Shown here: positions 44,457 through 52,301 of the stretch, one piece after another
Position numbering within the stretch: position 1 is the first letter of the stretch
Layout: each line of letters begins with the position of its first letter
Assembly: GCA_043809745.1 (NCBI GenBank)
Contig: JBDROU010000073.1
Coordinates: forward strand, 62,001 to 126,000
Origin: JBDROU01 sp043809745 [NCBI: bacterium]
GTDB lineage: Bacteria; Elusimicrobiota; JBDRMW01
Reading direction: 5' to 3'
Length of the DNA stretch: 64,000 nucleotides
Program-made: the position numbers and the translations under genes
The notes under the pieces: model-generated
The model's input: the letters and a program-made list of their open reading frames with translations, nothing else
Told to the model about the DNA's origin: nothing
Databases searched by the model: none

Positions 44457-45470
44457 TCATGGGGTCTCAAGTATTGACAAGAATTTGCCAATTCTTTCAA
44501 ATTTATTTCTAAAAGTTACGTTCTCTTTAAACTTTTTCTGAATTCTTTTATGTACATAACCTACCCCGGAACCACTGATGTTACCAGTTTCTCTTCCAAT
44601 ATCAGTTAAACTTTTTATATTGATGTTAGCTAAATATGCTAATTCTATCATAATATTCCGAGCCTCAATATATCTTGATTTTTTTCTTATTATCTCTCCC
44701 TTATCAATCCCAAATTCCTTGGATACCTCTTTTGCTATCTCATCTATTTCTATTCCGCCCTCTATCCCTTTAACATGCGGGTGAGATGCTAAATCCTTAC
44801 CTTTTATATACTTTTCTTTTATCTCTTCAACAAACTTATCTGGCCCTATTACCAGCTGGTATTTTACCTCTTTCAATGGAGATTCCACTTCTCTATTCAA
44901 TCCAGCTTCTACATACTCCTGATATTCCTTTCTTACTGGCTTACTATCTCCTCCCAATTGCTCAAGCACTTCTTCAACCTTGAAATGTGTAGATCTATAA
45001 CTAGGTTCTATTATTCCAAGATAACTACTCCATATATAACTATTTAATATTTTTTCTTTTTCAACTTTGCTCTTTTTTTCTATGTTTTTAATTTTTATAG
45101 GATTTAAATGTATATATCGACTCAATGCCAAATAATATTCGTCCGATCCCACTAGTATTGCTTTATACCTTCCCTGCATTAAAGGACCTACTCTGTTGTA
45201 TTTATAGTTAAAATATTGAGTATATGTTCCATTTAAACGCTGCATGAACCGACTAAGATTTGCCTCTTCTGTACGCAATAAAAAATGGAAGTGATTGCTC
45301 ATTAAACAATATGTTATCACTTCCACCCTGAAATAATCAGCCCCATCCTTCAATAATTGTATAAAATACTGTCTGTCTTTGTCTTTATTAAATATGTTAT
45401 TTCTATCTATTCCCCTACTTGTTATATGGTAAACTGCTCCCGGGTATTCTATTCTTAATGGTCTGCTCAT
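44457..45470 (-). CDS. REP-associated tyrosine transposase (RAYT, Y1 HUH) with DnaA-like C-terminal domain
   Basis: The 337-residue protein has the Transposase_17 fold: PLRIEYPGAVYHITSRG at the start, the HUH pair His60 and His62 (SNHFHFLL), and the catalytic Tyr region TYTQYFNYKYNRVGPLMQGRYK near 82-103. It would nick and join single-stranded DNA at REP sequences. Residues about 235-330 (IDEIAKEVSKEFGIDKGEII, then KSRYIEARNIMIELAYL and TGNISGSGVGYVHKRIQKKF) look like the helix-turn-helix of DnaA domain IV. The last codons are encoded by the left inverted repeat. The gene seems intact. Confidence 0.88.
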   Translation of the reverse strand: MSRPLRIEYPGAVYHITSRGIDRNNIFNKDKDRQYFIQLLKDGADYFRVEVITYCLMSNHFHFLLRTEEANLSRFMQRLNGTYTQYFNYKYNRVGPLMQGRYKAILVGSDEYYLALSRYIHLNPIKIKNIEKKSKVEKEKILNSYIWSSYLGIIEPSYRSTHFKVEEVLEQLGGDSKPVRKEYQEYVEAGLNREVESPLKEVKYQLVIGPDKFVEEIKEKYIKGKDLASHPHVKGIEGGIEIDEIAKEVSKEFGIDKGEIIRKKSRYIEARNIMIELAYLANINIKSLTDIGRETGNISGSGVGYVHKRIQKKFKENVTFRNKFERIGKFLSILETP

Positions 45471-45516
45471 TCTGTGAGCTTATCATTTTTCTTTATGCTT
45501 GTCAATACTTGAGACC
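44463..45516 (-). mobile_element. RAYT-type element bounded by 19-bp perfect inverted repeats
   Basis: GGTCTCAAGTATTGACAAG at 44463-44481 is the exact inverse complement of 45498-45516. These repeats enclose the Y1 transposase gene. The left copy lies inside the last codons of that gene. The right copy reads, on the minus strand, GTCAGGTCTCAAG, a REP-like end. Target-site duplication is not expected for HUH elements and was not seen. Confidence 0.75.
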
Positions 45517-45517
45517 T

Positions 45518-45590
45518 GACCCTTTTACTTCTTTTACTTCTTTTACTTTTTTGACCCTTTTACTTTTTCCCCCTTCCTTTCTGTTAAAAA
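45518..45590. repeat. Pyrimidine-rich tract with repeated GACCCTTTTACTT
   Basis: GACCCTTTTACTT occurs at 45518-45530 and 45553-45565, with CTTTTACTT copies between. The tract lies between the transposon end and the AbiE promoter and has no coding sense. Confidence 0.5.
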
Positions 45591-45592
45591 TC

Positions 45593-45621
45593 TTGACATT
45601 TTGAGAGTTACCTGTTATAAT
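45593..45621 (+). promoter_or_regulatory. Consensus promoter of the AbiE operon
   Basis: TTGACA (45593-45598), 17-bp spacer, TATAAT (45616-45621): an exact sigma70-type consensus, the strongest promoter seen in the window. Confidence 0.75.
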
Positions 45622-45631
45622 CATTTCAGAT

Positions 45632-45651
45632 AAGTATAATATAGTATACTT
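45632..45651 (+). promoter_or_regulatory. Palindromic operator between AbiE promoter and start
   Basis: AAGTATA (45632-45638) and TATACTT (45645-45651) are perfect inverted repeats around a 6-bp centre, directly before ATG 45654. AbiEi-type antitoxins are known to bind inverted repeats in their own promoter, so this is a likely self-regulation site. Confidence 0.55.
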
Positions 45652-45653
45652 TT

Positions 45654-46256
45654 ATGAAACGATATATTAATCCTATTTCGGTGCAGGAACAGATAAAATC
45701 TAAAAATATTAGATTTTTTACTCCTGTTGAATTCCAAAGAATGTTCCACATTACTTCATCGAGGGCAAAATATTATCTTGAAACTTATACTCACATGGGA
45801 CTCTTTGCCCGGTTGAAAAAAGGGCTTTATGTCATGAAAAATCAATTTCCAAGTGAAGAGGAAATTGCCTGTATGCTTTATAGACCCTCTTATATCTCTT
45901 TTGAATATGCTTTGGCCCGGCATGGGATAATTCCGGAAATGGTTTATTCCATAACCTCTGCGACTACAAAACCGACGCGAGAGTTTTTTACCTACAATAA
46001 GGAATTTGTCTATCTCTCAATTAAAAAATCTTCTTTTACAGGCTACTCTCTTTTAAAAGAGGGACCAAGTCATTATTTAATGGCTGATCCAGAGAAAGCT
46101 TTCATTGATCTGCTCTATTTTGTTTCTTTAGGGAAAAGGACGATCGGGGACAGATTGAACACACACAATCTAAAAAAAGAAAAGGCATTTCAATACGCCA
46201 GACTCTACAAACGTCAAGGTTTAATCAAATTGGTAGAAAAATATGATCTCAAGTGA
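45654..46256 (+). CDS. AbiEi-like type IV antitoxin
   Basis: The 200-residue protein has an N-terminal winged-helix segment (IRFFTPVEFQRMFHITSSRA, then ARLKKGLYVM near 56) and a C-terminal domain with PSYISFEYALARHGIIPE near 86 and YLMADPEKAFIDLLYF near 143-158. This is the pattern of AbiEi antitoxins, transcription repressors that also neutralise the AbiEii toxin. Its 3' end overlaps the toxin gene by 14 bp. The palindrome upstream supports autoregulation. It lies next to the RAYT element in an accessory island. Confidence 0.82.
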   Translation: MKRYINPISVQEQIKSKNIRFFTPVEFQRMFHITSSRAKYYLETYTHMGLFARLKKGLYVMKNQFPSEEEIACMLYRPSYISFEYALARHGIIPEMVYSITSATTKPTREFFTYNKEFVYLSIKKSSFTGYSLLKEGPSHYLMADPEKAFIDLLYFVSLGKRTIGDRLNTHNLKKEKAFQYARLYKRQGLIKLVEKYDLK

Positions 46257-46968
46257 AATAATTAAAGAATTAGCAGTTAAGCATCAAACGACAGAACTTA
46301 ACGTTGTTCGAGAGTACTTTCAGCATCTCTTTCTGTATTACTTTTATATCCAAAAACCATCCTCTAAAGTATTATTTAAGGGCGGTACCGCATTGAGAGT
46401 TATTTACGCTAGCCCGCGTTTTTCTGAAGACTTGGATTTTAGTACCGAAATAAAAAGCATCTCTACTTTAGAGGATCTGGTGCTGGAGGCACTTTCAGAA
46501 ATGGAAAGGGAAGGATTATCCGGGAAAATTAGAGAATCAAAAGCAACAAGCGGTGGATATTTGTCAATTATTTATTTTGAGTTTGGAAACAGGAAGATTA
46601 CTATTCAAATTGAGGTTTCTCTCAGAAACAAGGGGATTAAGGGAGAAACGGTTACAATTGCGAGCGATTTCATCCCACCATATACTCTTGAGCAATTGCT
46701 CCAGGAGGATTTGGTGGATGAAAAAATCAAAGCTCTTTTCTCAAGGCAAAAACCGAGAGATTTTTATGATCTTTATTTTATGCTGAGGGCTAACTTGATT
46801 CCAACGCAGAAAAAATCACTTATGACAAAAACCCTTAAAATACTTCAGAATACAAAAATACCTTTTGCAAAAGAACTAAAAGTCTTTCTTCCTCAAAGCC
46901 ACTGGGCAGTGATCAAAACTTTCAAAGAATCACTTGAGAGGGAAATACATAGGAATTTCAGTTTTTAA
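46243..46968 (+). CDS. AbiEii-like nucleotidyltransferase toxin
   Basis: The 241-residue protein is a DNA-polymerase-beta-like nucleotidyltransferase of the AbiEii/AbiGii family: GGTALRVIY at residues 47-55, SEDLDFS (61-67) with the metal Asp pair, IQIEVSLRN near 127 and SRQKPRDFYDLYFML near 166-180 (the conserved Arg-Asp motif). Related toxins add nucleotides to tRNA and stop growth, and protect against phage. The ATG is inside the antitoxin gene, so both are coupled. All catalytic residues look present. Confidence 0.85.
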   Translation: MISSEIIKELAVKHQTTELNVVREYFQHLFLYYFYIQKPSSKVLFKGGTALRVIYASPRFSEDLDFSTEIKSISTLEDLVLEALSEMEREGLSGKIRESKATSGGYLSIIYFEFGNRKITIQIEVSLRNKGIKGETVTIASDFIPPYTLEQLLQEDLVDEKIKALFSRQKPRDFYDLYFMLRANLIPTQKKSLMTKTLKILQNTKIPFAKELKVFLPQSHWAVIKTFKESLEREIHRNFSF

Positions 46969-47144
46969 TGAAGTTCCGAGAGCATGTCCCAATTCCACTT
47001 ATTTTAGTTTATTTTTGTTATTGGGGTTATTGGGGACGGGGTTATGTAATACGGTATTGGTTCTCAAAGACTTCTTGCGACCCTTTTATATTGAATCACT
47101 TATCGAAGATCTTGTGATACCAAAATATCTTGCTGGTTCCACAC

Positions 47145-47163
47145 CGCTGATCTTTTATCAGCG
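47145..47163 (+). repeat. 7-bp perfect hairpin before the DUF5674 promoter
   Basis: CGCTGAT and ATCAGCG flank a CTTTT loop. It has no T-tract after it, so it may be a partial terminator for the AbiE operon or an operator. Confidence 0.4.
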
Positions 47164-47166
47164 TCC

Positions 47167-47195
47167 TTGGATGTTTATCAAAATAATGATATAAT
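47167..47195 (+). promoter_or_regulatory. Promoter of the DUF5674 pair (leaderless type)
   Basis: TTGGAT (47167-47172), 17-bp spacer and TATAAT (47190-47195) precede GTG 47203 by 7 nt. There is no ribosome-binding site. Confidence 0.5.
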
Positions 47196-47202
47196 ACCTC
47201 CT

Positions 47203-47550
47203 GTGAATATAGAAATTATAAAAACAAAAATATCTAAACAAAAATTACATAAAATTGCCAAGAATAATTATGGGAATATGGTCAAAGGTGTTATCGATAT
47301 CCATTTAAAGATAATAGCCCTTGGTGGAGAACTTCATGCAGATGCAGAAGCCATTTTACTTCAAAAAGGATCAAATCAACAAGATCTATGGGGTTTCAAT
47401 ATCTATATCGACAAACCGATTAGTAAGAGAATACAATACACATCCTTTATTAATATAAGACCCGCGCAAAATAATCGCTCTTTAGAGATTAAAAACGCAG
47501 AACTAAAAGCGAAAATTAAAAGAATAATTGATTCTTTAATTAGAAGCTAA
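47203..47550 (+). CDS. DUF5674-family protein
   Basis: The 115-residue protein starts at GTG 47203, since the -10 box above sits inside any longer frame. Residues 12-60 (IAKNNYGNMVKGVIDIHLKI, GGELHADAEAILLQKGSNQ) and 60-80 (DLWGFNIYIDKP) match DUF5674, a small family common in candidate phyla. No catalytic motif is known. It is followed after 1 bp by the 104-residue gene, and the two occur as a unit. Role unknown; a toxin-antitoxin-like or stress role is a guess from the AbiE neighbour. Confidence 0.75.
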   Translation: MNIEIIKTKISKQKLHKIAKNNYGNMVKGVIDIHLKIIALGGELHADAEAILLQKGSNQQDLWGFNIYIDKPISKRIQYTSFINIRPAQNNRSLEIKNAELKAKIKRIIDSLIRS

Positions 47551-47551
47551 T

Positions 47552-47866
47552 ATGGATAAAAAAAGATGGTCTAAACTCTCCAAAGCCCAGCAATTGGGCA
47601 ATATCGGTAGTGAAATTGCAAGGGCTAATTATTGGGAAATGCACGATGATGACAGAAATAGAGAAAAAGCTTTTGTGCGTTCTTTAGAACTGCTTGATCT
47701 AACATTAAGCGACCAACGTTGGAAATCGGGCTTAAAAGAGATTGCTCGCTTTCGAGAAGTTGTAAGCGCCTTGTTTTGCAAACATGCATATTTTGATATT
47801 TCAACAAAAGAACTCGAAAATTATTGTATTGACTTTGTAATCAACTCAAAAAAATCAATAATATAA
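47552..47866 (+). CDS. Small helical protein paired with DUF5674
   Basis: I know no function for this 104-residue protein. It is mostly helical with a conserved look: KLSKAQQLGNIGSEIARANYW near residues 7-27, SLELLDLTLSDQRWKSGLKE near 44-63 and FREVVSALFC near 67-76. It has no signal peptide or membrane segment. ATG follows the DUF5674 stop by 1 bp, without its own ribosome-binding site, so it depends on coupled translation. The tight pairing suggests the two products act together. Confidence 0.65.
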   Translation: MDKKRWSKLSKAQQLGNIGSEIARANYWEMHDDDRNREKAFVRSLELLDLTLSDQRWKSGLKEIARFREVVSALFCKHAYFDISTKELENYCIDFVINSKKSII

Positions 47867-48073
47867 CAACTCACCCGTCATATCTTATCTTGGCCTGATC
47901 CGTTATCAGCAAAACTGCTTATTTTGATTTCACAAAATCAAAGGAACACAACACGCTTCTTTTAATATATAACCACATCTGGGCGCCTTAATTGTGTTGA
48001 AATTATATTCATATATGCATCAGTTATTCTCAAAAAGGTCATATCAAAAGTGGTGTAAATGGCTAAAAAAGTT
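47867..48073. other. Intergenic region upstream of the repeat promoter
   Basis: It holds two small hairpins (CTGAT-CCGTT-ATCAG near 47901 and TTTGATTT/AAAATCAAA at 47929-47951) but no T-run, no ORF with support and no RNA gene. Confidence 0.4.
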
Positions 48074-48126
48074 TTACAATTACTTTACATTTTCTTTAAA
48101 CGTTTTTTACATAATATCTTTATAAT
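48074..48126 (+). promoter_or_regulatory. PhoB/PhoP-type activator promoter (four perfect 11-bp spaced repeats)
   Basis: TTACA, TTACA, TTAAA and TTACA begin at 48074, 48085, 48096 and 48107, exactly 11 bp apart, each preceded by T. TATAAT is at 48121-48126, 14 bp after the start of the last repeat. The normal -35 position (48098-48103) reads AAACGT, so the promoter needs an activator. The leader to ATG 48186 is about 50 nt with a good GGAGG. Confidence 0.65.
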
Positions 48127-48185
48127 ATACAGACAGAGTGGAGATTAAGGAAAAAGGTGCTAATTAGAAATTTATTGGAGGTAAG

Positions 48186-51100
48186 ATGAAAAATAAACTG
48201 ATTATAGTATTGCTTGCGGTTGTATGTGCTCAGTTGATTATGAGTAAATATGTTTATGCTTCTGTGTTTGTAAGTTCGAATAATGGAGATGTGCGTTTCT
48301 CAGCAGTAAAAGGCAGATCAAATCCTGGCCCTGAAAGTATAAGAATTTGGAATGGAAATGGTGATGTGACTCAGTGGACACTAAGGGTGGATGAATCTTG
48401 GATAAGCGTTTCACCATCTTCAGGCCGTCTTTTCGTAGAGGATCCTGATAATCCAGGTTTTATTGATTCAGAGTTACTTTCTGTTACTGTAGATATAAGT
48501 AGTTTGGATGTAGGTACTTACCAAAAAAAAATATATGTAGACTGGTATAAAACCTACACGCCTACATATAGAGGCACTTTGGAAATTCCAGTTTATATAA
48601 CTTTATTTTCTGATCCATTCATAAATTCAGTATCACCTGAAAGTGTTAACCAGGGAGGCGATCAGCCTGCAAATGTTATTCTTTCAATTGTTGGTTCGAA
48701 TTTTGCTAGTGATGCTGAGATTAGTTTTAGTTCGGATAAAATTATTGTTAATTCACTGGTAGTCTTTGATGCCAGTAATATTAATGCTGATATAAGTATA
48801 TATGATGCTCCTGGAGGTAGTAAAAATCTAACAGTAACTAATGGTGACGGTGGTAGTTATACTAAATATGGAGCCATTAAGGTTATTGATATAACTTCAC
48901 CAACACCAAATCCACCATTAATTGAGAGCGCGGAAGTTATTTCGACAAGTAGGATTAGCTGGTTTGTAACAAAATGTAATGATCCAAGCTTGCCTTTGAC
49001 TTATAGTAGCGAATACGAAATACAGGAATTAGGAAGTGAAACTTGGGAATTCAATAAAAATATTAATCATAGAGGACAAGTTTTAGAAAGGAACGATTTG
49101 GAAGCTAATCGGCATTATAGGGTACGGACAAAGATAGTTGATAACCAATGGAATGAGACCTCTTTTAGTGAGTATTATTATGCTTGGACATTAGCTTCCC
49201 AACCTCAATTTGAATTGTATCCAGCTATGACAAATACTACTCTTTGTGTTGAGTGGTCAAGTTTAAATCACGATTTAACTGAATTTTATTGTGAAATAGT
49301 GGAAAGTCCAGATATTAATTCTGGATGGATACAAGGGATAACTAAATATAACTTTACTGGATTAAATGGCGGTAGAGAGTATAGCGTTAGAATAAAGGCT
49401 AGAAATGGTGGAGGAGTAGAAACTGGGTGGGAAGAATGTCCAGCGGTAACAATACAAGATAACCCAATAATAACGATAAATAGTCCAAATGGGGGTGAGT
49501 ATTTCAGCGGAAGATTTATTCGCTGGTCTGTCGTTGGATACTCTGATTACAATATAAAGATCTCATATTCTGATAATGGAGGTGAAAGCTTTCCGTATAT
49601 TATTACTGAATCTACAAAAAATAATGGTGAGTATTTTTGGGAAACTGATAATATATTGATAAAAAAATGCCGGATTAGAATAGAAAAGATTGATGATCCT
49701 TCTATAGCAGATGAAAGTGATGGGGATTTTACTGTTGATTCATTGCCGTTGCTACCTAATCCAGCTGAGATTAGCTACTGTGAGCCGGTTTCTTCTACCA
49801 CGATTAGGTGGGTAGCTGTGGAACCAACAAAAGATGGGAGTTTTGTATATAAATTCCAATATTTACATGAAAGTGGTGATTTTGCTACAGGAGCGCCAGG
49901 TAGTGAGCTCGAGACAAATATATATGAAGTATCTGGATGCCTTCCCAATGATTGTTACAAAGCACGGGTTCTCATAACACAACCAACAATAGAATCAACT
50001 CAGTGGAGTGTAGAAGTTAGCACATATACTTATGCGGCATTACCAGATGCTTATCTATACACATATATTTCAAGTAGCACAATTGTTGCCAGATGGGGGG
50101 CAAATAATAACCCTGGGTATACAGAGTATCTATGCGTATTAGAAGGGAATGATATTGCATTAACTGGTGAGGGTGGCTGGCAATATGGAAATGCTTGTAC
50201 TTTTAGAAATTTAGAGGCAGATACTGAATATACTTGTAAAGTAAAAGCACGAAATCGTAATTTTATAGAAACTCCTTGGGTAGAGTTGGGAAAAGTGAAA
50301 ACATTATCAATAGATGATCCAAGCCCTGATCCAGATCCAAAACCAAACCCTGATCCAGATCCAAGCCCTGATCCAGATCCAGTACCTGTGGTGTATGCTC
50401 CAGAGATAAAGAGTATCTCGCCTTATTATGTAAGTAGAGGAGATCTGATAAAAGTTAGAATTGAAGGGAAGCATTTTTCTACAAATACAATAGTTAGAAT
50501 AATAACGACTGAAAATGAGAAAATTATTATCAAGGATGTAAACTATATAAGTAATAATTTGATCGAAACTGAGATTGAAGTATCTGATTACGCTCCATTG
50601 GGGGCTGTTACAATGGTGCTGAGTAATGATGGGTTATCGAATACTGTTGATAATGCATTGAATGTAAAAGATTGTACTAAAAAGAGAGTTAAAGTGGATT
50701 CGAATGAAGGGAAGACTATTAACATTAATTCAGAAAATGGACAGGTTTCTCTATTTGTAGCTCCCAATACATTTGGTGAAGAAGTTACGCTCAATGTGGA
50801 GATTATAAAAGGTGTCCAGAAACTTAGTGAAGGTATGAAACATACAGGTATTTTGTTGATAGTAACAAATGATCAAGGGTTGCAGCCAAAGCAAAATGTG
50901 CAAATTACAATTATTTATGATGAAGCGGACATTGCTGGGTTCGAAGAGAAGAAATTAGTATTAGCTCGATATAATGAGCTTAACGACAAATGGATATTGC
51001 TCTCTTCCGCAGCAAACCCTACTAGCAATACGGTTGTTGGATATACCGATCATTTCTCAACTTTTGCAATAGTACAACCAGTTCCTGTAGTAAATCTTAA

Positions 51101-51362
51101 GCAAGTTAAAGTTTATCCTATGCCTTATAATCCAAAAGCACAAGGATTTATTACTGTGGATAATCTGACCAATGATGCTGAGATTACTGTGTATACAATA
51201 AGTGGCGAGATGGTTTGCAAACTTCTCAAGCCAGATGTTCAGGGTAAGTCTTACTGGACAGGATATAATGAAGCGGGTAAGAAGGTTGCCAGCGGTATTT
51301 ATTTAATGCATATAAAAAGTTCAGCAGGATCAAAGACGCTTAAAATAGCTATTCAAAAATAA
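48186..51362 (+). CDS. Large multidomain surface protein with FlgD-like C-terminal domain
   Basis: The 1058-residue protein has a signal peptide (residues 1-26). A BACON-like domain (about 28-140; WTLRVDESWISVSPSSGRL), an IPT/TIG domain (about 143-230), two Fn3-like domains (about 235-420), a Ser/Thr-rich INSPNGGEYFSG domain (about 428-520) and two more Fn3-like domains (about 522-705) follow. After a Pro/Asp-rich linker (about 708-735) come a second IPT domain (about 740-830) and a ZU5-like segment (about 835-960). The end (VKVYPMPYNP, ITVYTISGE, SGIYLMHIKS) is the FlgD-like domain used as a sorting tail in T9SS-type cargo. The PorV-like gene follows 15 bp downstream. Confidence 0.75.
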   Translation: MKNKLIIVLLAVVCAQLIMSKYVYASVFVSSNNGDVRFSAVKGRSNPGPESIRIWNGNGDVTQWTLRVDESWISVSPSSGRLFVEDPDNPGFIDSELLSVTVDISSLDVGTYQKKIYVDWYKTYTPTYRGTLEIPVYITLFSDPFINSVSPESVNQGGDQPANVILSIVGSNFASDAEISFSSDKIIVNSLVVFDASNINADISIYDAPGGSKNLTVTNGDGGSYTKYGAIKVIDITSPTPNPPLIESAEVISTSRISWFVTKCNDPSLPLTYSSEYEIQELGSETWEFNKNINHRGQVLERNDLEANRHYRVRTKIVDNQWNETSFSEYYYAWTLASQPQFELYPAMTNTTLCVEWSSLNHDLTEFYCEIVESPDINSGWIQGITKYNFTGLNGGREYSVRIKARNGGGVETGWEECPAVTIQDNPIITINSPNGGEYFSGRFIRWSVVGYSDYNIKISYSDNGGESFPYIITESTKNNGEYFWETDNILIKKCRIRIEKIDDPSIADESDGDFTVDSLPLLPNPAEISYCEPVSSTTIRWVAVEPTKDGSFVYKFQYLHESGDFATGAPGSELETNIYEVSGCLPNDCYKARVLITQPTIESTQWSVEVSTYTYAALPDAYLYTYISSSTIVARWGANNNPGYTEYLCVLEGNDIALTGEGGWQYGNACTFRNLEADTEYTCKVKARNRNFIETPWVELGKVKTLSIDDPSPDPDPKPNPDPDPSPDPDPVPVVYAPEIKSISPYYVSRGDLIKVRIEGKHFSTNTIVRIITTENEKIIIKDVNYISNNLIETEIEVSDYAPLGAVTMVLSNDGLSNTVDNALNVKDCTKKRVKVDSNEGKTININSENGQVSLFVAPNTFGEEVTLNVEIIKGVQKLSEGMKHTGILLIVTNDQGLQPKQNVQITIIYDEADIAGFEEKKLVLARYNELNDKWILLSSAANPTSNTVVGYTDHFSTFAIVQPVPVVNLKQVKVYPMPYNPKAQGFITVDNLTNDAEITVYTISGEMVCKLLKPDVQGKSYWTGYNEAGKKVASGIYLMHIKSSAGSKTLKIAIQK
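50325..50381 (+). repeat. Short tandem repeat encoding the Asp-Pro linker
   Basis: CCTGATCCAGATCCA occurs at 50325, 50349 and 50367. It encodes the PDPDP-type linker between the Fn3-like and second IPT domain and may vary in copy number between strains. Confidence 0.7.
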
Positions 51363-51377
51363 ATTTTGGGGGAGATA

Positions 51378-52301
51378 ATGAAAAAAATTGCACTTCTGAC
51401 AGGGATGTTGATTATAGCAGGTAGTGTATGTTACGCCGGATTTTCTAAAGATGATGCGGGGACGTCAGCCGCTCAGTTTTTAAAACTTGGAGCGGGTGCC
51501 CGCGCAACAGGCATGGGAGAAGCTTACGGGGCCGTTGCAGATGATGCTTCGGCGCTTTATTGGAATCCGGCAGGAATGGCCCAGCTGGATAACATCGAGG
51601 TATCATTAATGCATGCCGAGTGGGTGGAGGACATATCCTATGAGTGGGGTTCTGTTGCTGTTCCTGCTGGGGGTGCGGGTGTGATAGGATTAGGTGTACA
51701 GTACCTATCATACGGGGACATGAAAGAACTGGATACGAATGGGATAGAACAGGGTGATTTTAGTCCTACGGATATGGCGGTGAACCTGGGGTATGGGTTA
51801 AAATTGACCGATTCAATATTTTTGGGAATAAATGCAAAGTACATAAGCTGCCAGATTAAAGAGAAGGCATCCACAACAGCGGCTGATGTCGGCCTCATCA
51901 AAAAGTTTATGGACAAAAAGTTCAGTCTTGGAGTCGCATTTCAGAATATAGGCGGAAAGATGAAGTTTGAGAGCGAGGAAGATGATTTGCCTCTAAATTT
52001 CAAAATAGGGAGTGCATATAAAATAAACAAATCACTGCTTTTGGCTTTAGATGTAAATGCGCCTAAGGATAATGAAACAGCAGTTGGTTTAGGTGCGGAA
52101 TATATTCAGAACATAAGCAATGATTTCAGTGTAGCCGGAAGGGTTGGGTACAACAGCCGAACTAAGGATGTAGAAGGGCTAAACGGTCTTAGTTTAGGTG
52201 TTGGAGGTAATATTTTTGGCTATATGGTTGATTATTCATATGTGCCGCTCGGTGATATAGGAGATACACACCGGATATCGCTGGGAATTAGCTTCAAATA
52301 G
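51378..52301 (+). CDS. PorV/PorQ-family outer-membrane protein
   Basis: The 308-residue protein starts at ATG 51378 with GGGGGAG upstream (a TTG at 51366 is rejected). After a signal peptide (ends GSVCYA) comes the family hallmark DAGTSAAQFLKLGAGARATG near residue 26 and GEAYGAVADDASALYWNPAGMA near 47-68, then a FadL-like barrel. In T9SS, PorV binds the C-terminal signal of cargo and brings it to the attachment complex. The gene is 15 bp after the FlgD-tail protein and is probably its export partner. No other T9SS gene is in view. Confidence 0.85.
   Translation: MKKIALLTGMLIIAGSVCYAGFSKDDAGTSAAQFLKLGAGARATGMGEAYGAVADDASALYWNPAGMAQLDNIEVSLMHAEWVEDISYEWGSVAVPAGGAGVIGLGVQYLSYGDMKELDTNGIEQGDFSPTDMAVNLGYGLKLTDSIFLGINAKYISCQIKEKASTTAADVGLIKKFMDKKFSLGVAFQNIGGKMKFESEEDDLPLNFKIGSAYKINKSLLLALDVNAPKDNETAVGLGAEYIQNISNDFSVAGRVGYNSRTKDVEGLNGLSLGVGGNIFGYMVDYSYVPLGDIGDTHRISLGISFK

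Noticed and set aside
44457-45470. Transposase pseudogene
   Set aside because: Full-length frame with HUH motif and catalytic Tyr region; no stop or frameshift.
45518-45590. CRISPR-like array from repeated GACCCTTTTACTT
   Set aside because: Only two full copies with irregular low-complexity spacers; a pyrimidine tract.
47929-47951. Intrinsic terminator after the 104-residue gene
   Set aside because: The hairpin is AT-only and lacks a following T-run.
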